A stretch of DNA of 64,000 nt from Enterococcus mundtii (GCF_013394305.1 NZ_AP019810.1:682001-746000), one strand, 5' to 3'. Shown: positions 33,122-43,864, numbered from the stretch's first letter. Notes: a model not told the origin generated them from the letters alone. Made by a program: numbers and translations.

Positions 33122-34900
33122 TCAATTTTTATGCAGTTTATCGAAAACATTTTGTGCGACATTTTTTGGTAGACCAATTTCTTGTAACTCCTCAATTGAC
33201 GCAGCGGTGATGTTTTTTAACGATTTGAACTCTTTCAACAACATTTTTTTTCGTTTTGGCCCTAACCCTTCAATTTCATCTAAGCGCGACGCAAAACTAT
33301 TTTTACTACGTAACTGACGATGAAACGTGATTGCAAAGCGATGGACTTCGTCTTGGATACGTTGCAGTAAAAAGAATTCTGGTGAATTTCGTTCAAGCGG
33401 AACCACTTCTAATTCATTCCCAAATAACAACTCATTGGTTTTATGCTTATCATTCTTAGCCATTCCAGCGACAGGGATATCGATTCCCAATTGATTCTCC
33501 AGTACATCCTTCGCTACATCGACTTGCCCTTTCCCCCCATCGATTAAAATCAGATCAGGCAAGGGCAGTTCTTCTCGTATCACACGTGCGTAGCGGCGGT
33601 AGATGACTTCTCGCATCGAAGCATAGTCGTCTGGTCCAACGACCGTTTTGATTTTGTATTTACGGTATTCTTTTTTTGCTGGTTTTCCATCGATGAATAC
33701 CACCATCGCCGCTACTGGATCGGTTCCCATGATATTAGAGTTATCAAAAGACTCGATCCGAATGGGTGCTGGAATGTTCATCGCATTACCAAGGCGCTCG
33801 ATCGCTCCGATCGTTCGTTCTTGTTTCCTCACGATCAAATCAAAGCGTTCGTTCAATGCCACCCTTGCATTTTTATTGGCTAGTTCGACTAATTTTTTCT
33901 TCTCACCACGTTTGGGCTGGATGACTTTTGTCGATAATAACGCCTCAACACTCGGTTGATCGATCGTATCAGGGATCACCACTTCTTTTGGAATGAAATG
34001 TTCATTTTCCTGATAAAACTGCCCGATGTATGTTAAGAAATCCTCTTCTGCTTCATTATAAAAAGGAATGATCGATACATCTCGTTCAATCAGCTTTCCT
34101 TGACGTACAAAGAATACTTGGACACACATCCAGCCTTTATCAATGGCATAACCAAACACATCTCGATCAATCAAATCAGTGTTTGTCATTTTTTGTCTTG
34201 TCATGATCGTTTCAATAGCTCTGATTTGATCACGATACTCTGCTGCTTTTTCAAATTCCATATTTTCTGCAGCCTTAGCCATTTTCTCTTTGATTTCAGC
34301 TTCGATCGTCTCATGACCACCATTCAAAAAGCGTTTGACTTCGTTCACGATACTTGTATATTCCGCTGGATCTACATCAAAATAGTAGGGACATAAGCAT
34401 TGACCTAAATGGTAATAAAGACAAGGTTCTTTTGTCTGACTTGGTTTACACTTCCGTAATGGGAATAAACGATCTAAAATCTTTTTTGTTTCATTCGCAG
34501 CCCCAACATCCGGGTAAGGGCCAAAATAAAAGGCTTTGTCTTTTAATACTTTACGAGTGATCACCAAACGAGGATATTTTTCATTCGTGATTTTTAAGAA
34601 AGGATAAGTTTTATCATCCTTTAACATGATATTGTATTTTGGATCATTCTTTTTGATCAGATTGATTTCTAGCAGTAATGCTTCAATGTTGGATTCTGTC
34701 ACAATGTACTCAAAGTCCTCGATCTCACTGACTAATCGCTCCGTTTTCGTGTTATGACTTCCAGTAAAATAGGAACGCACGCGATTTTTCAAGACTTTGG
34801 CTTTTCCCACATAAATGATCGTGCCGTTTTTGTCTTTCATCAAATAGCAGCCAGGCTGATCAGGAAGTAATGCAAGTTTATTTTTTATTCGTTCATTCAT
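33122..34900 (-). CDS. uvrC: excinuclease ABC subunit C
   Basis: 592-residue endonuclease making both incisions in UvrABC nucleotide excision repair. Domains in order: GIY-YIG nuclease at the N-terminus ([25 protein letters not shown] in parts), a four-Cys region ([25 protein letters not shown]), the UVR UvrB-binding motif near residue 210, the RNase H-like 5' nuclease with [19 protein letters not shown] and [12 protein letters not shown], and a C-terminal helix-hairpin-helix pair ([16 protein letters not shown]). Ribosome site AGGAG upstream. Upstream of the ABC-2 operon but not obviously cotranscribed. Confidence 0.97.
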   Translation of the reverse strand: MNERIKNKLALLPDQPGCYLMKDKNGTIIYVGKAKVLKNRVRSYFTGSHNTKTERLVSEIEDFEYIVTESNIEALLLEINLIKKNDPKYNIMLKDDKTYPFLKITNEKYPRLVITRKVLKDKAFYFGPYPDVGAANETKKILDRLFPLRKCKPSQTKEPCLYYHLGQCLCPYYFDVDPAEYTSIVNEVKRFLNGGHETIEAEIKEKMAKAAENMEFEKAAEYRDQIRAIETIMTRQKMTNTDLIDRDVFGYAIDKGWMCVQVFFVRQGKLIERDVSIIPFYNEAEEDFLTYIGQFYQENEHFIPKEVVIPDTIDQPSVEALLSTKVIQPKRGEKKKLVELANKNARVALNERFDLIVRKQERTIGAIERLGNAMNIPAPIRIESFDNSNIMGTDPVAAMVVFIDGKPAKKEYRKYKIKTVVGPDDYASMREVIYRRYARVIREELPLPDLILIDGGKGQVDVAKDVLENQLGIDIPVAGMAKNDKHKTNELLFGNELEVVPLERNSPEFFLLQRIQDEVHRFAITFHRQLRSKNSFASRLDEIEGLGPKRKKMLLKEFKSLKNITAASIEELQEIGLPKNVAQNVFDKLHKN

Positions 34901-35103
34901 GGTGACTGCTCCTTTATATTTCTGATATCGCTATTATAACAGAGGTTGAGAGAGAAGTATCAAGCGAAGAGACATAAGAAAAATTTTGCGCAGTTTATTG
35001 TATAAATTTTTAAGTATCTTGTCTCCAAAAATAGATACTATTCTCTTCATCTATGACTTTTTTGTTCCACTTCTCTGTTCAGTTTCATGACTTGATTAGT
35101 CGC

Positions 35104-35144
35104 AAAAAAACCGAGACAGCAATCCATATGATTGTTGTCTCAGT
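35104..35144 (-). terminator. intrinsic terminator of trxA
   Basis: CTGAGACA-CAATC pairs with GGATTG-TGTCTCGG around a short loop and is followed by seven T on the minus strand, about 20 bp after the trxA stop. The 34901-35103 stretch shows no gene. Confidence 0.85.
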
Positions 35145-35166
35145 CTGATGTGTTAGTTACTTAATC

Positions 35167-35481
35167 TTATAAGTGTTGGGCAATCATTTGACGTAATTGA
35201 TCTTTTGATTGAACACCGATTGCTTTTTCTACTACTTCGCCGTCTTTTTTCAAAAGTAATGTTGGAATACTCATGATCCCAAATTGTTGTGGTGTTTCAG
35301 GATTTTCATCAACATCCATCTTCACGATTCTGAATTCGTCTTCGTCATATTCTTCTTCTAACTGGTCTAAAATTGGCGCTTGCATTCGACAAGGTCCACA
35401 CCAAGTTGCCCAAAAGTCGATTAAAACTAACCCTTTATCTGTTTCTTCGTTGAATGTTGCATCTGTAATTACTTGAGCCAT
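35167..35481 (-). CDS. trxA: thioredoxin
   Basis: Cytoplasmic disulfide reductase of 104 residues with the active site WCGPC (Cys28 and Cys31) and the cis-proline loop SIPTLLLKKDGEVV. Start ATG 35481 (MAQVITDATFNEE) lies eight bases from GGAGG; five extra upstream codons are unsupported. Follows mutS2 at 86 bp, an order seen in many Firmicutes (cvpA-mutS2-trxA). Confidence 0.96.
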   Translation of the reverse strand: MAQVITDATFNEETDKGLVLIDFWATWCGPCRMQAPILDQLEEEYDEDEFRIVKMDVDENPETPQQFGIMSIPTLLLKKDGEVVEKAIGVQSKDQLRQMIAQHL

Positions 35482-35566
35482 ATCAAAGACCTCCATTTAT
35501 TAGTCTATTCTAAGTATAGCACTATTGGTACCTAGATTCGAGCTATTTGCTTACCTTTAGTAAGCT

Positions 35567-37927
35567 TTATTTAAATTTAACAATTGTCGCACCATTGCCC
35601 CCTTGATTTCCAGGAGCAAAATCGAAGCTCTTGACGCTACGATGATTTTTTAAATAATCGGTGATCCCGGTTCTTAGTGCGCCTGTGCCTTTTCCATGAA
35701 CGATCGTCACTTGAGGGTAGCCAGCCAAAATTGCCGCATCTAAATATAGATCGACTTCATTTAATGCTTCTTCATAACGTTTCCCTCGAAGATCAAGTTG
35801 ATTGGAGACCGTCGAATGCGCATCTGAGCGAACCGTATGGATCACTCGTTGTTGTGGTTCTTTTTGGGGAGCGATCGGTGTCAATTCACTTTCCGAAACG
35901 TTCATCTTCAAGATACCGATCTCCACTTGCCATTGGTTGCCATTTTTGCGCAACAATGTTCCACGTTGCCCATAAGTCGTCACGAGTACTTCGTCACCTG
36001 GTTTCAATGTTTTCTGTTCTTTCGCTTTTTTCAAGACTTTATTTTTCTTTAATTGTTCTTCTTGATGCAAGTTAGCTAACTGTGATTTGGCATCGATCAA
36101 TTGATGCTCTTTGACCGTACCTTGCCCCACTTGTTTTTGTAAATTGCGAATATCTGCGATGATTTTTTCTGCCTTTTCTTCTGCTTCAGAAACAAGTGCA
36201 TTGGCTTTTTGTTTGGCTTTCGCCATTTCTTGTTCGCGCTCTTCAAAGAAGTAGCTATAAGCTTCTTTCAAATCATTGTACAGACGTTGCGCTTCATCGA
36301 CATAATGACGCATCTCTAAATACTCTGTTTCTGCCATTTTTCGACGATTCTCTAAATCAGTGATCATTTCATTCAAGTCTTGACTTTCATCGTTCATCAA
36401 TTGCTTGGCTTCATCAATGACTTGGTTGTCTAATCCTAAACGACTTGAAATCTCAAAGGCATTACTTCTACCTGGCACGCCGATCAACAAGCGGTATGTG
36501 GGGCTAAGGGTGTCAACGTTGAACTCCATGCTTGCATTGATGGTATTCGAACGATTGTAGCCGTAGACTTTCAGTTCAGGATAATGTGTTGTTGCCATCA
36601 CATAGGCAGATTTCTTTCCTAGATCATCTAAAATAGCAATTGCTAGCGCTGCTCCTTCTTGAGGATCAGTCCCTGCACCTAGTTCGTCAAATAAAACTAA
36701 GCTTTTTTCATTAACTTTGGAAAGGATATCCACGGTATTTGTCATATGTGAGGAGAAGGTCGATAAACTTTGCTCAATCGATTGTTCATCTCCGATATCA
36801 GCAAAAATATCTTCAAAGATCCCGATCTGACTTTCTTCATCCACCGGGATCGGTAACCCTGCTTGCCCCATCAATTGCAATAAGCCCAGTGTTTTCAACG
36901 TGATGGTTTTCCCACCAGTATTTGGTCCAGTAATGACGATCGCTTGATAGTTTTCCCCAATCGAAATATCATTTGGTACGACTTTTTCTTGATCGATCAA
37001 TGGGTGTCTGGCTTGCTTCAAATCAACAATGTTTTCTATACTGATCGTCGGTACGATTGCCTTTAGTTCTTTCCCAAAGCGTGCTTTCGCATTCATCAAG
37101 TCCATTTTTCCAATGACATACGCATTGTGGATGATTTCTTGGCGATGAGGAGCCAACTCCGCCGACAACTCACTTAGAATACGTTGGATCTCATTGCGTT
37201 CGGCAATTTGATATTGACGCAAGCGATTGTTCAACTCCACGACTTGTTTTGGTTCAACGAATAGTGTTTGTCCCGAAGAACTTTGATCATGGACGACTCC
37301 GCCAAACACACCACGATATTCTTGTTTTACTGGAATAACATAGCGGTCGTTTCTCATCGTAATGATGGCATCGCTTAGGTATTTGGCATTTTTCCCACGA
37401 ACGATCCCATCTAATTGTTCTCTGACTGCTTGTTCGCTTCTACGGATATTATGGCGGATCGTCTTCAACTCTGGAGAGGCATCATCCGTCACTCGTCCAT
37501 CATCATCGATTGCTTCTTTCAAACGACGGCTCAAGGATGGGATAGCGACTAATTGATCTGTCCAAAAATAAAGACGCGCAAACTCAATCTCGCTATCTGC
37601 TAAATCATCAATAAAACGTCGCAACTCACTAGTAGTAGATAAGACACGAGAAACTTGTGCTAACTCGACCCCATTAAGATCCGCACCGATTTGGATCCGT
37701 TTCATATGTGGGCGGATATTCTCTATTTTGGGGATTGGGATGCCGCCACGCAATCGTTGGGCTTTTAGTCCATCTTCCGTTTCTTCCAACCAATATCTGA
37801 TCGTCTCTGCTTCATTCACTGGCACAAGCTGGGCTAATTCTTCTTGCCCTTGTGCTGTGATCACAAACTGTCGTACTTGTTGTTTTACTTTTTCAAACTC
37901 TAATGTTTCTAGAATGCGTTTGTTCAT
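35567..37927 (-). CDS. mutS2: endonuclease MutS2
   Basis: 786-residue MutS2 family ATPase/endonuclease with roles in suppressing recombination and, more recently, in rescue of collided ribosomes. Features: core/lever domains (residues 1-310), Walker A GPNTGGKTITLKTLGLL, Walker B LVLFDELGAGTDP, dimerising coiled coil (about 510-640), a KOW-like segment and the C-terminal Smr nuclease domain (LDLRGKRYEEALNEVDLYL, VHGKGTGALRTG). It lacks the mismatch-recognition domain of MutS, as normal. Start ATG 37927 follows AAGGTG. Preceded by a terminator-like hairpin after cvpA. Confidence 0.96.
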   Translation of the reverse strand: MNKRILETLEFEKVKQQVRQFVITAQGQEELAQLVPVNEAETIRYWLEETEDGLKAQRLRGGIPIPKIENIRPHMKRIQIGADLNGVELAQVSRVLSTTSELRRFIDDLADSEIEFARLYFWTDQLVAIPSLSRRLKEAIDDDGRVTDDASPELKTIRHNIRRSEQAVREQLDGIVRGKNAKYLSDAIITMRNDRYVIPVKQEYRGVFGGVVHDQSSSGQTLFVEPKQVVELNNRLRQYQIAERNEIQRILSELSAELAPHRQEIIHNAYVIGKMDLMNAKARFGKELKAIVPTISIENIVDLKQARHPLIDQEKVVPNDISIGENYQAIVITGPNTGGKTITLKTLGLLQLMGQAGLPIPVDEESQIGIFEDIFADIGDEQSIEQSLSTFSSHMTNTVDILSKVNEKSLVLFDELGAGTDPQEGAALAIAILDDLGKKSAYVMATTHYPELKVYGYNRSNTINASMEFNVDTLSPTYRLLIGVPGRSNAFEISSRLGLDNQVIDEAKQLMNDESQDLNEMITDLENRRKMAETEYLEMRHYVDEAQRLYNDLKEAYSYFFEEREQEMAKAKQKANALVSEAEEKAEKIIADIRNLQKQVGQGTVKEHQLIDAKSQLANLHQEEQLKKNKVLKKAKEQKTLKPGDEVLVTTYGQRGTLLRKNGNQWQVEIGILKMNVSESELTPIAPQKEPQQRVIHTVRSDAHSTVSNQLDLRGKRYEEALNEVDLYLDAAILAGYPQVTIVHGKGTGALRTGITDYLKNHRSVKSFDFAPGNQGGNGATIVKFK

Positions 37928-37948
37928 TTTTTTCACCTTACTTTCACT

Positions 37949-38010
37949 AAAAAAGAGGCCGATAGATGGCTAAGCAGTCTTCAAGACTAACCAACATCTT
38001 CATAGCCTCT
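37949..38010 (-). terminator. terminator-like hairpin between cvpA and mutS2
   Basis: AGAGGC...GATG pairs with CATC...GCCTCT, with an inner AGTCTTGAAGACT hairpin, followed by TTTTTT on the minus strand and directly by the mutS2 ribosome site. It may attenuate mutS2-trxA expression. Confidence 0.65.
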
Positions 38011-38036
38011 GTCATTGACAAAAAATCATCTCTTAC

Positions 38037-38585
38037 TTAGTTAATCACTTGTGTCACCCATAGATCATATATTTTATTTGCTAAAATAGGTGTTCGTTCA
38101 ACCATAAATGTTGCAAGATTATTGCCACTAAATTGGTTTTGGATAAATCCTACCGGAATAAATGTTAGTAAACGTAAAACTAGAACCAACGAAATATAGG
38201 TGATGATCACGGATAAAACCCCTCCAGCCACCCAGTCTAATTGCTTTAGTACAGGAATAAATGTCAACCCATGAGCGAATACCCCAATGAATCGTGTGAC
38301 TAGCCAACCAACAAATAAAATGATCAAGAAAGCCACCCCTGCATAAAATGCTTCATCTAGTTTAAATGAAAAAGCTTGATCAAAAAAAACTAAGTTAGAA
38401 TTGGCGGTTACCGCAGGATAAGGAATATATAATTGCAGATGATTGGCTAATGTTTTGTAATAGGTTTGTGCTGCTAGAAATGAGACAAAATAGCCAACCA
38501 GATAAATTCCCTGTAGCGCAAAACCACGACTGGCTCCAGAAAAAAATGCAATCAGCAAAATAAATAAAATCAAAAGACTAAGCAT
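38037..38585 (-). CDS. cvpA: CvpA family membrane protein
   Basis: 182-residue integral membrane protein with four predicted helices (LSLLILFILLIAFFSGAS; GYFVSFLAAQTYY; AGVAFLIILFVGWLVTRFIG; VAGGVLSVIITYISLVLVL). The start with LSLLILFILLIAFFSGASRG fits the CvpA family, named after colicin V production and otherwise of unclear function. It lies between zapA and mutS2 as in many bacilli, with 29 bp to zapA. Confidence 0.88.
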   Translation of the reverse strand: MLSLLILFILLIAFFSGASRGFALQGIYLVGYFVSFLAAQTYYKTLANHLQLYIPYPAVTANSNLVFFDQAFSFKLDEAFYAGVAFLIILFVGWLVTRFIGVFAHGLTFIPVLKQLDWVAGGVLSVIITYISLVLVLRLLTFIPVGFIQNQFSGNNLATFMVERTPILANKIYDLWVTQVIN

Positions 38586-38614
38586 ACATTCTTCCTTTCT
38601 CTTCTATAATAATA

Positions 38615-39049
38615 TCAATTCGAAGATCTTTGTTTGATTTGACCTTTTCGTTTTTCATTTAGAATCTGTTGTGCTTCCACATGATTCTTGATTTCATGGT
38701 CACTTCCATTTTCTTTCAATACTGCTCGTGCTTCATTTTCAATTGCTTCGATTCGTTTGATCCGATTTTCCATTTCTGTGAATCTCACCATTTTTTGTTT
38801 CAGTTCTGTGACTTCTTTTATTAAATTCAAATTTTTTTCCTGTCTTTTCAATTGATCGGAAAATGCATTGACTGCTAATAAAATAGCTGCTTGTTCATTG
38901 TCTAATTGAGGGGACAATTCTTTCAGTTCAGCTAATTGTTCATTGATTAATTTTGTGACCATATCCATATGCTGTTTTGATTCTTGCCCGATAATAGTAT
39001 ACGTTTGGTCCGCAATCACCGCTTTATAGCGTGTTTTTTCATGTGCCAT
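38615..39049 (-). CDS. zapA: cell division protein ZapA
   Basis: Promotes FtsZ bundling at the Z ring. The 144-residue protein has the family N-terminus (TRYKAVIADQTYTIIGQESKQHMDMVTKLINEQL in parts) and a long C-terminal coiled coil (LKQKMVRFTEMENRIKRIEAI). The C-terminal extension makes it somewhat longer than the B. subtilis protein. Strong GGAGGAGAC ribosome site. Divergent from rnhC with about 200 bp in between. Confidence 0.9.
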   Translation of the reverse strand: MAHEKTRYKAVIADQTYTIIGQESKQHMDMVTKLINEQLAELKELSPQLDNEQAAILLAVNAFSDQLKRQEKNLNLIKEVTELKQKMVRFTEMENRIKRIEAIENEARAVLKENGSDHEIKNHVEAQQILNEKRKGQIKQRSSN

Positions 39050-39254
39050 ATGAATCTGTCTCCTCCTATTGCCAAAAATATTAACTAGTGTACCATATAG
39101 TTAAGCAATTAACCGTACACGAAAAACTTCATTATAAATACTTTACTATTATATGATAAACTTTGCAAAAATGCTATGTGTGCATTGATTTCAAATCAGC
39201 TAGATCTAGTCAAATACAACTTTTCTTACGACTGGATCGCAATAGGAGGAAAAC

Positions 39255-40169
39255 ATGAGTAACATTATCTTAAAGGTAACAACAAATCAAATGAACATGA
39301 TGAAAGAGGCATATCGCCCATTTTTAGTACAAAAGCCGATTCCATATACGCATTTTTCCGCTAAAAAAAATGGCACAACGATCACTGCCTATACTTCTGG
39401 AAAAGTGATGTTTCAAGGTACCGGCGCTGAACAAGAAGCAGCGAAATGGGGAAACCCACTTACAGCAAAAAAATCGACACAAACTAATTCTTCTTCCTTA
39501 CCCAAAGATCTACAAACACTATCTGTTTTAGGGAGTGACGAAGTCGGCAACGGTAGTTACTTTGGCCCACTGACTGTTTGTGCTGCCTATGTCGATCAAA
39601 TACAATTGAAAGAATTACGCACGTTAGGCGTCAAAGATTCAAAAGAATTAAAAGATGGACAAATCATTCAATTAGCCAAAGTATTAAAGGAAACGATCCC
39701 ATATCAATTACTGGTTCTGCCACCAAAAAAATACAATGAGATCCAACCTACGTATAATGCAGTGAGAATGAAGGTCGCTTTACACAATCAAGCTATCCAT
39801 TTATTGTTACAAAAAATAGCACCAGTCAAGCCGGATGCTATTTTGATCGACCAGTTCACACCGGAAGCCAACTTTAAAAAATACGCTCGTTTAGAAAAAA
39901 ATCAACTCACCGAAAAACTCTACTTTGTGACAAAAGGTGAACAATATCATTTAGCTGTTGCTGCCGCTTCGATCATTAGTCGCGCAAGCTTTTTAGAAGA
40001 GTTGGACAAAGAATCTGCTGAACTTGGTCTCACGCTTCCTTCTGGTGCAGGTACAAAATCCGACCAAGTCGCTGCAACGATTTTAAAAAAAGGTGGCGAA
40101 GCCTTGTTAGCAAACTATGCAAAATTGCATTTTGCGAACACAGAAAAAGCCAAAAAAATAGTCAACTAA
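39255..40169 (+). CDS. rnhC: ribonuclease HIII
   Basis: 304-residue RNase H type 2 enzyme that removes RNA from RNA-DNA hybrids. The N-terminal TBP-like substrate-binding domain (about 1-90) is followed by the catalytic core with GSDEVGNGSYFGPLTVCAAYV (first two acidic residues), LGVKDSKELKD, AILIDQF (third Asp) and AAASIISRASFLEEL. RNase HIII is recognised from HII by that N-terminal domain. Ribosome site AGGAGG with ATG 39255. Confidence 0.95.
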   Translation: MSNIILKVTTNQMNMMKEAYRPFLVQKPIPYTHFSAKKNGTTITAYTSGKVMFQGTGAEQEAAKWGNPLTAKKSTQTNSSSLPKDLQTLSVLGSDEVGNGSYFGPLTVCAAYVDQIQLKELRTLGVKDSKELKDGQIIQLAKVLKETIPYQLLVLPPKKYNEIQPTYNAVRMKVALHNQAIHLLLQKIAPVKPDAILIDQFTPEANFKKYARLEKNQLTEKLYFVTKGEQYHLAVAAASIISRASFLEELDKESAELGLTLPSGAGTKSDQVAATILKKGGEALLANYAKLHFANTEKAKKIVN

Positions 40170-40251
40170 CTATCCGTTTTAGCTTGTTCCGCTTTTCTTT
40201 AAGTTCGATTTAAGTTTTGTTGTTTATCCTCATGTTCAAGAGGTGAAAACG

Positions 40252-41154
40252 ATGAAAAAAATGCGAATTATTATTTTTATATGTCTGATCGGGATCATTG
40301 CTCTTTTCAAATTTGGTCTTAGCAATCAAGAAACAGATGCGAGACAACAGACAAGCAATAGTGTCTCTAGCATCATACAATCAACTGATTCTTCTTCAGA
40401 GGCCCTCATAAAAATCGGAAAAGAAGATGCTACATTGTATGCAGACTCGTCATTAAGTGAACCGCTAATTTCCGTCAATGCTGGTGAACTGGCCACGCTT
40501 CTTTCAACTACAGACAACGCCTACAAAATTACCACGAATGATGGTGAAACTGGCTATTTATCACTTACGGATGGCTCATCACTGACTCGCTCGACACAAG
40601 AGCTACCGAGTGACCTATCAGAAGCGGTGATCGTACTAGATCCCGGACACGGAGGCGACGATACAGGCGCGCTTAGCATAGATGGACATATAGAAGAAAA
40701 GACAGTGACACTCGCTGCTGCAAAACAGTTACAAACGAGTTTAGAAGCCGCTGGCGCAACGGTTTATTTGACACATGAAACAGATGACTACATTTCATTA
40801 GATGACATTTGTGCATTTAGCGAAGAAAAATCAGCTGACCTTTTTATCAGCTTACATGCTGATTCGACTGAATCAGCCAATGAAGCAACTGGTACAACCA
40901 CTTATTATTATTACAATAGTGAGCAACGTCTAGCGGAAACTGTTTCTGATGAACTGGCGGATCTGCTCATTACATCTCGTGGAACTGCTACAGGGAACTA
41001 TCAGGTGTTAAGAGAAAACCTTCAGCCATCCCTCTTGATCGAAATGGGCTATATGAACAATGACGAAGATTTAGCTAAATTGACTACTGTTAACTATCAA
41101 CAACAGTTGGCGCAATCGATCACACAAGCGCTACTCACTTATTTCAATCAGTAA
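40252..41154 (+). CDS. N-acetylmuramoyl-L-alanine amidase with SH3-like domain
   Basis: 300-residue, membrane-anchored or secreted wall hydrolase. One N-terminal hydrophobic segment (IIIFICLIGIIALFKFG, about residues 5-21), then a bacterial SH3-like wall-binding region (about 55-115) and an amidase_3 catalytic domain (about 125-300) with zinc ligands in LDPGHGGDDTG, the Glu in IEEKTV, and SLHADS, and the catalytic Glu in LIEMGYMNN. ATG 40252 was preferred to the GTG three codons upstream, which forms part of the AGAGGTG ribosome site. Follows rnhC at 80 bp. Confidence 0.9.
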   Translation: MKKMRIIIFICLIGIIALFKFGLSNQETDARQQTSNSVSSIIQSTDSSSEALIKIGKEDATLYADSSLSEPLISVNAGELATLLSTTDNAYKITTNDGETGYLSLTDGSSLTRSTQELPSDLSEAVIVLDPGHGGDDTGALSIDGHIEEKTVTLAAAKQLQTSLEAAGATVYLTHETDDYISLDDICAFSEEKSADLFISLHADSTESANEATGTTTYYYYNSEQRLAETVSDELADLLITSRGTATGNYQVLRENLQPSLLIEMGYMNNDEDLAKLTTVNYQQQLAQSITQALLTYFNQ

Positions 41155-41169
41155 TTTTTTTCTAAACGC

Positions 41170-41217
41170 AAGAACCTCGTTAGGTATTGATGTTTCATCA
41201 AGACCAACAAGGTTCTT
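41170..41217. terminator. terminator-like hairpin between the amidase and chitinase genes
   Basis: AAGAACCT-GTT pairs with AAC-AGGTTCTT and contains an inner TTGATG/CATCAA hairpin. It can serve both convergent genes; T runs are short. Confidence 0.6.
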
Positions 41218-41281
41218 CCATTTCATCAGCAACCAGTTGTCAGTACATGGTCACCGCTGAATCTGTTTATATTAAAACGAT

Positions 41282-43564
41282 CTAATTGATCAATTCCCAT
41301 GGTCCCCATTGTTGAGTACCAGGTTCATCGCCTTGTGTCCACCATTTCGCCCGATACGCATTTCCTAAATGAGTGACTCTATCACCCATAAGATAGACTG
41401 TTGAGGCATCCCATGCCGCATATCCAGGCACACTGTTTTCCAAGGTTCGAACGATCACTGGTTGACTAGCTGCCGAAACATTGTTTGAGGAATCGAATGC
41501 TTTTACAGTATACGTATACTGTGTATCAGGTGCCAATCCCGTATCTGTAAATGATGGCGTTCTTGGTTGCCCTACTAATTGACCATCACGGTAAACAAAG
41601 TAACCTGCTACTCGCTGATTATCGGTTGAAGCCGTCCAGTTCAACGTCACTTCTGTCGCATTGATCGTGGTTGCTGCCACATTTGTTGGAATTGACGGTG
41701 CCTCAACATCTGATGGGTCTGGCGCTTCTACACCAAAGATCACTTGGTGATTGATTTCAATACCGTCAGTCCCAATTCGTTGACTTAAAGTGATCGTGTC
41801 AATATGATCAACCGAAACCTGTGACGTATCAGATTGTAAACGGAAATCATAAGAAGCTCCTGGAGCAAGTTCTCTGCCATCATAAACGGTGGCTAGATCA
41901 ACAGTTACCATGCCGTTCGTAGTAGTCACATCCCCTGCCTTGAAGTTACCAGAAGTTAACGTTTCATTACTATTCAACTCCAGCATAAGTTTAGGCAATT
42001 TGACTGTTTTCTGGGCAGCCTCCACAGCGCTTAGTACAGTAGACGTTTCTGTCAATGTTTCATTATTTGTCAAAGTGATTTCGTACCCGCTTACATTATT
42101 CTCTGTATAAGGCGTAATATCTACAGAGATATCTAACGGTGTGCTAACGATCTCGTGCTGTGGTAATGGCGTATTCCCAAATAATCCTTCTTTGATCGCA
42201 TTCGTCAATTCATCACGTTTTGTACTTGTCGTTTCTTTGTCTTGTGATTGCATCCAAGAAATCACACCACCCAGTTCTTCTTCTTGCACATACTGGGTTT
42301 TGTAACCGATTGAACGTTCATTATCGAAACTGAAAAACTCGCCTGTTTCTGTACTGTACATATAAGGAGCCTTCGCTACATCATCCCAGTACTCAGTCAA
42401 TCCACTCGTTGCACTGATCAAATCTGGAATATTTCGATATGGCCAGACACCTCCGGCTCTACCACCATCCCCAACGACTAATGGACTTTTATTTTTTGCA
42501 CCGTATGTTGCCGTTAGGTCAGCATTTCGATTACTCTGTTCAGCCGTTTGGAACAATCCCGGCAATAATGGATCATTGCCTTCTGCCACTTCATGCCAAC
42601 CACGAGTATAAAAAGCTGCCCCAATCACGATTTTTTCAGCTGGCGCACCTTCATCCCTTAAAAACTGAACCGTTTGATCTACCGAAAGTCCTTGGTCATA
42701 ATTAGGATCAGCAGGATTCCCATAAAGTGCTGTATGATGTCCACTGCGGTCACCCCAACCACCGTTCATATCATAGGTCATGATATTTGCAAAATCAACA
42801 ACTTCAAATAAACCATCAATGTCTATCCCTGAAGATAATTTACTTTGAGATGCAGGCAGCGCAACTGATAATTCATAAGTTTTGCCTAGTTCTTCGCCTT
42901 GTTCATCAATCGATTCACGAATCTCATTTAGTAAAATAATGTAATTTTCTTTGTCTTCAGGCACTGCATTTGGCGTTCCTTCATCGTTAACATTGTCTAC
43001 CAAGTCAGGTTGTCGAACATCTGCAGGATACTCCCAATCGACATCAACAAAATCCATATTCGTATATTTGATGAAGCGGGTAACGTTCTCCACTAGATTT
43101 TGTCGTTTCACTGGATCAGCCGCTACTTCAGAAAAATCACCTGATTTAGACCAGCCGCCCAAAGAGACACCAATTTTCATATTAGGATTTTTCCCACGTA
43201 GATCTTGGATCGCATTCAAGATACCCGAACTTGCTGAATTCCATTGAACCCCTGTTTGTCCTACAGGCGCACCAACAGCAGCATCCGTATCTGTAAATTC
43301 TAAATCGCCATTACTATCAAAATCTAAAAAGGCAAAATTCAAATGAGTGATTTGATCAGCTGGAATATCTTTAGGATAGAAATTTCCTTCTCCACCCCAA
43401 ATCGACCAATCGCCATAGTACATGACATTGCGATAAGGTGCGACCTGAGTTTCTCGCACCTCTTCAGCATGAACCTCTGGCGACTCATTAAATGCTGGTA
43501 AAGTCATTGCAACAATCGAAGAAAATAACAAAGCAAATAAACTAATACTCTTAATTCTTTTCAT
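41282..43564 (-). CDS. secreted chitinase, GH18-FnIII-CBM5/12
   Basis: 760-residue secreted enzyme that would cleave beta-1,4-GlcNAc polymers. Signal peptide at residues 1-33 (cleavage near VHAEE); GH18 domain about 44-440 with the catalytic DxxDxDxE motif as DFVDVDWE and the later GVISWMQSQD substrate Trp region; an accessory beta domain about 470-620 (VSGYEITLTNNETL); one FnIII module about 628-715 and a C-terminal CBM5/12 chitin-binding module (YAAWDASTVYLMGDRVTH, WWTQGDEPGTQQWGPWELI). Its neighbour at 43910-46498 is a close paralogue with one more FnIII. A perfect cre site lies about 170 bp upstream, which suggests CcpA control. Confidence 0.93.
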   Translation of the reverse strand: MKRIKSISLFALLFSSIVAMTLPAFNESPEVHAEEVRETQVAPYRNVMYYGDWSIWGGEGNFYPKDIPADQITHLNFAFLDFDSNGDLEFTDTDAAVGAPVGQTGVQWNSASSGILNAIQDLRGKNPNMKIGVSLGGWSKSGDFSEVAADPVKRQNLVENVTRFIKYTNMDFVDVDWEYPADVRQPDLVDNVNDEGTPNAVPEDKENYIILLNEIRESIDEQGEELGKTYELSVALPASQSKLSSGIDIDGLFEVVDFANIMTYDMNGGWGDRSGHHTALYGNPADPNYDQGLSVDQTVQFLRDEGAPAEKIVIGAAFYTRGWHEVAEGNDPLLPGLFQTAEQSNRNADLTATYGAKNKSPLVVGDGGRAGGVWPYRNIPDLISATSGLTEYWDDVAKAPYMYSTETGEFFSFDNERSIGYKTQYVQEEELGGVISWMQSQDKETTSTKRDELTNAIKEGLFGNTPLPQHEIVSTPLDISVDITPYTENNVSGYEITLTNNETLTETSTVLSAVEAAQKTVKLPKLMLELNSNETLTSGNFKAGDVTTTNGMVTVDLATVYDGRELAPGASYDFRLQSDTSQVSVDHIDTITLSQRIGTDGIEINHQVIFGVEAPDPSDVEAPSIPTNVAATTINATEVTLNWTASTDNQRVAGYFVYRDGQLVGQPRTPSFTDTGLAPDTQYTYTVKAFDSSNNVSAASQPVIVRTLENSVPGYAAWDASTVYLMGDRVTHLGNAYRAKWWTQGDEPGTQQWGPWELIN

Positions 43565-43735
43565 ATCAATCTCATCTCCTTTTTTTCTAAGTTTTTTTAC
43601 GAAAAAACAAACGCGCCCAAATCACAGGTTAAAAGTTATTTTATCACTCCTTAAAAATTAGAAATCAGATAAATTTTAATTGTAAAAATCTTACAAATAT
43701 GAATTTAACATTTATTTATTTTTAACGCAACTAAT

Positions 43736-43749
43736 TGAAACCGATTACA
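43736..43749. promoter_or_regulatory. catabolite-response element (cre) upstream of the first chitinase gene
   Basis: TGAAACCGATTACA fits the cre consensus TGWAANCGNTWNCA at all defined positions. It is in the 345-bp gap between the two chitinase genes, about 170 bp before the start codon of the 41282-43564 gene. Confidence 0.7.
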
Positions 43750-43864
43750 CTTGTCATGTTTCAAGTTATTTTTAAACCATATGATTTTGTTTATTTTTTA
43801 ACTAACATGTTTTTTTCAGTGAATTCTAGTAAATAAGATAAATAACAATGACAGAATAACATTA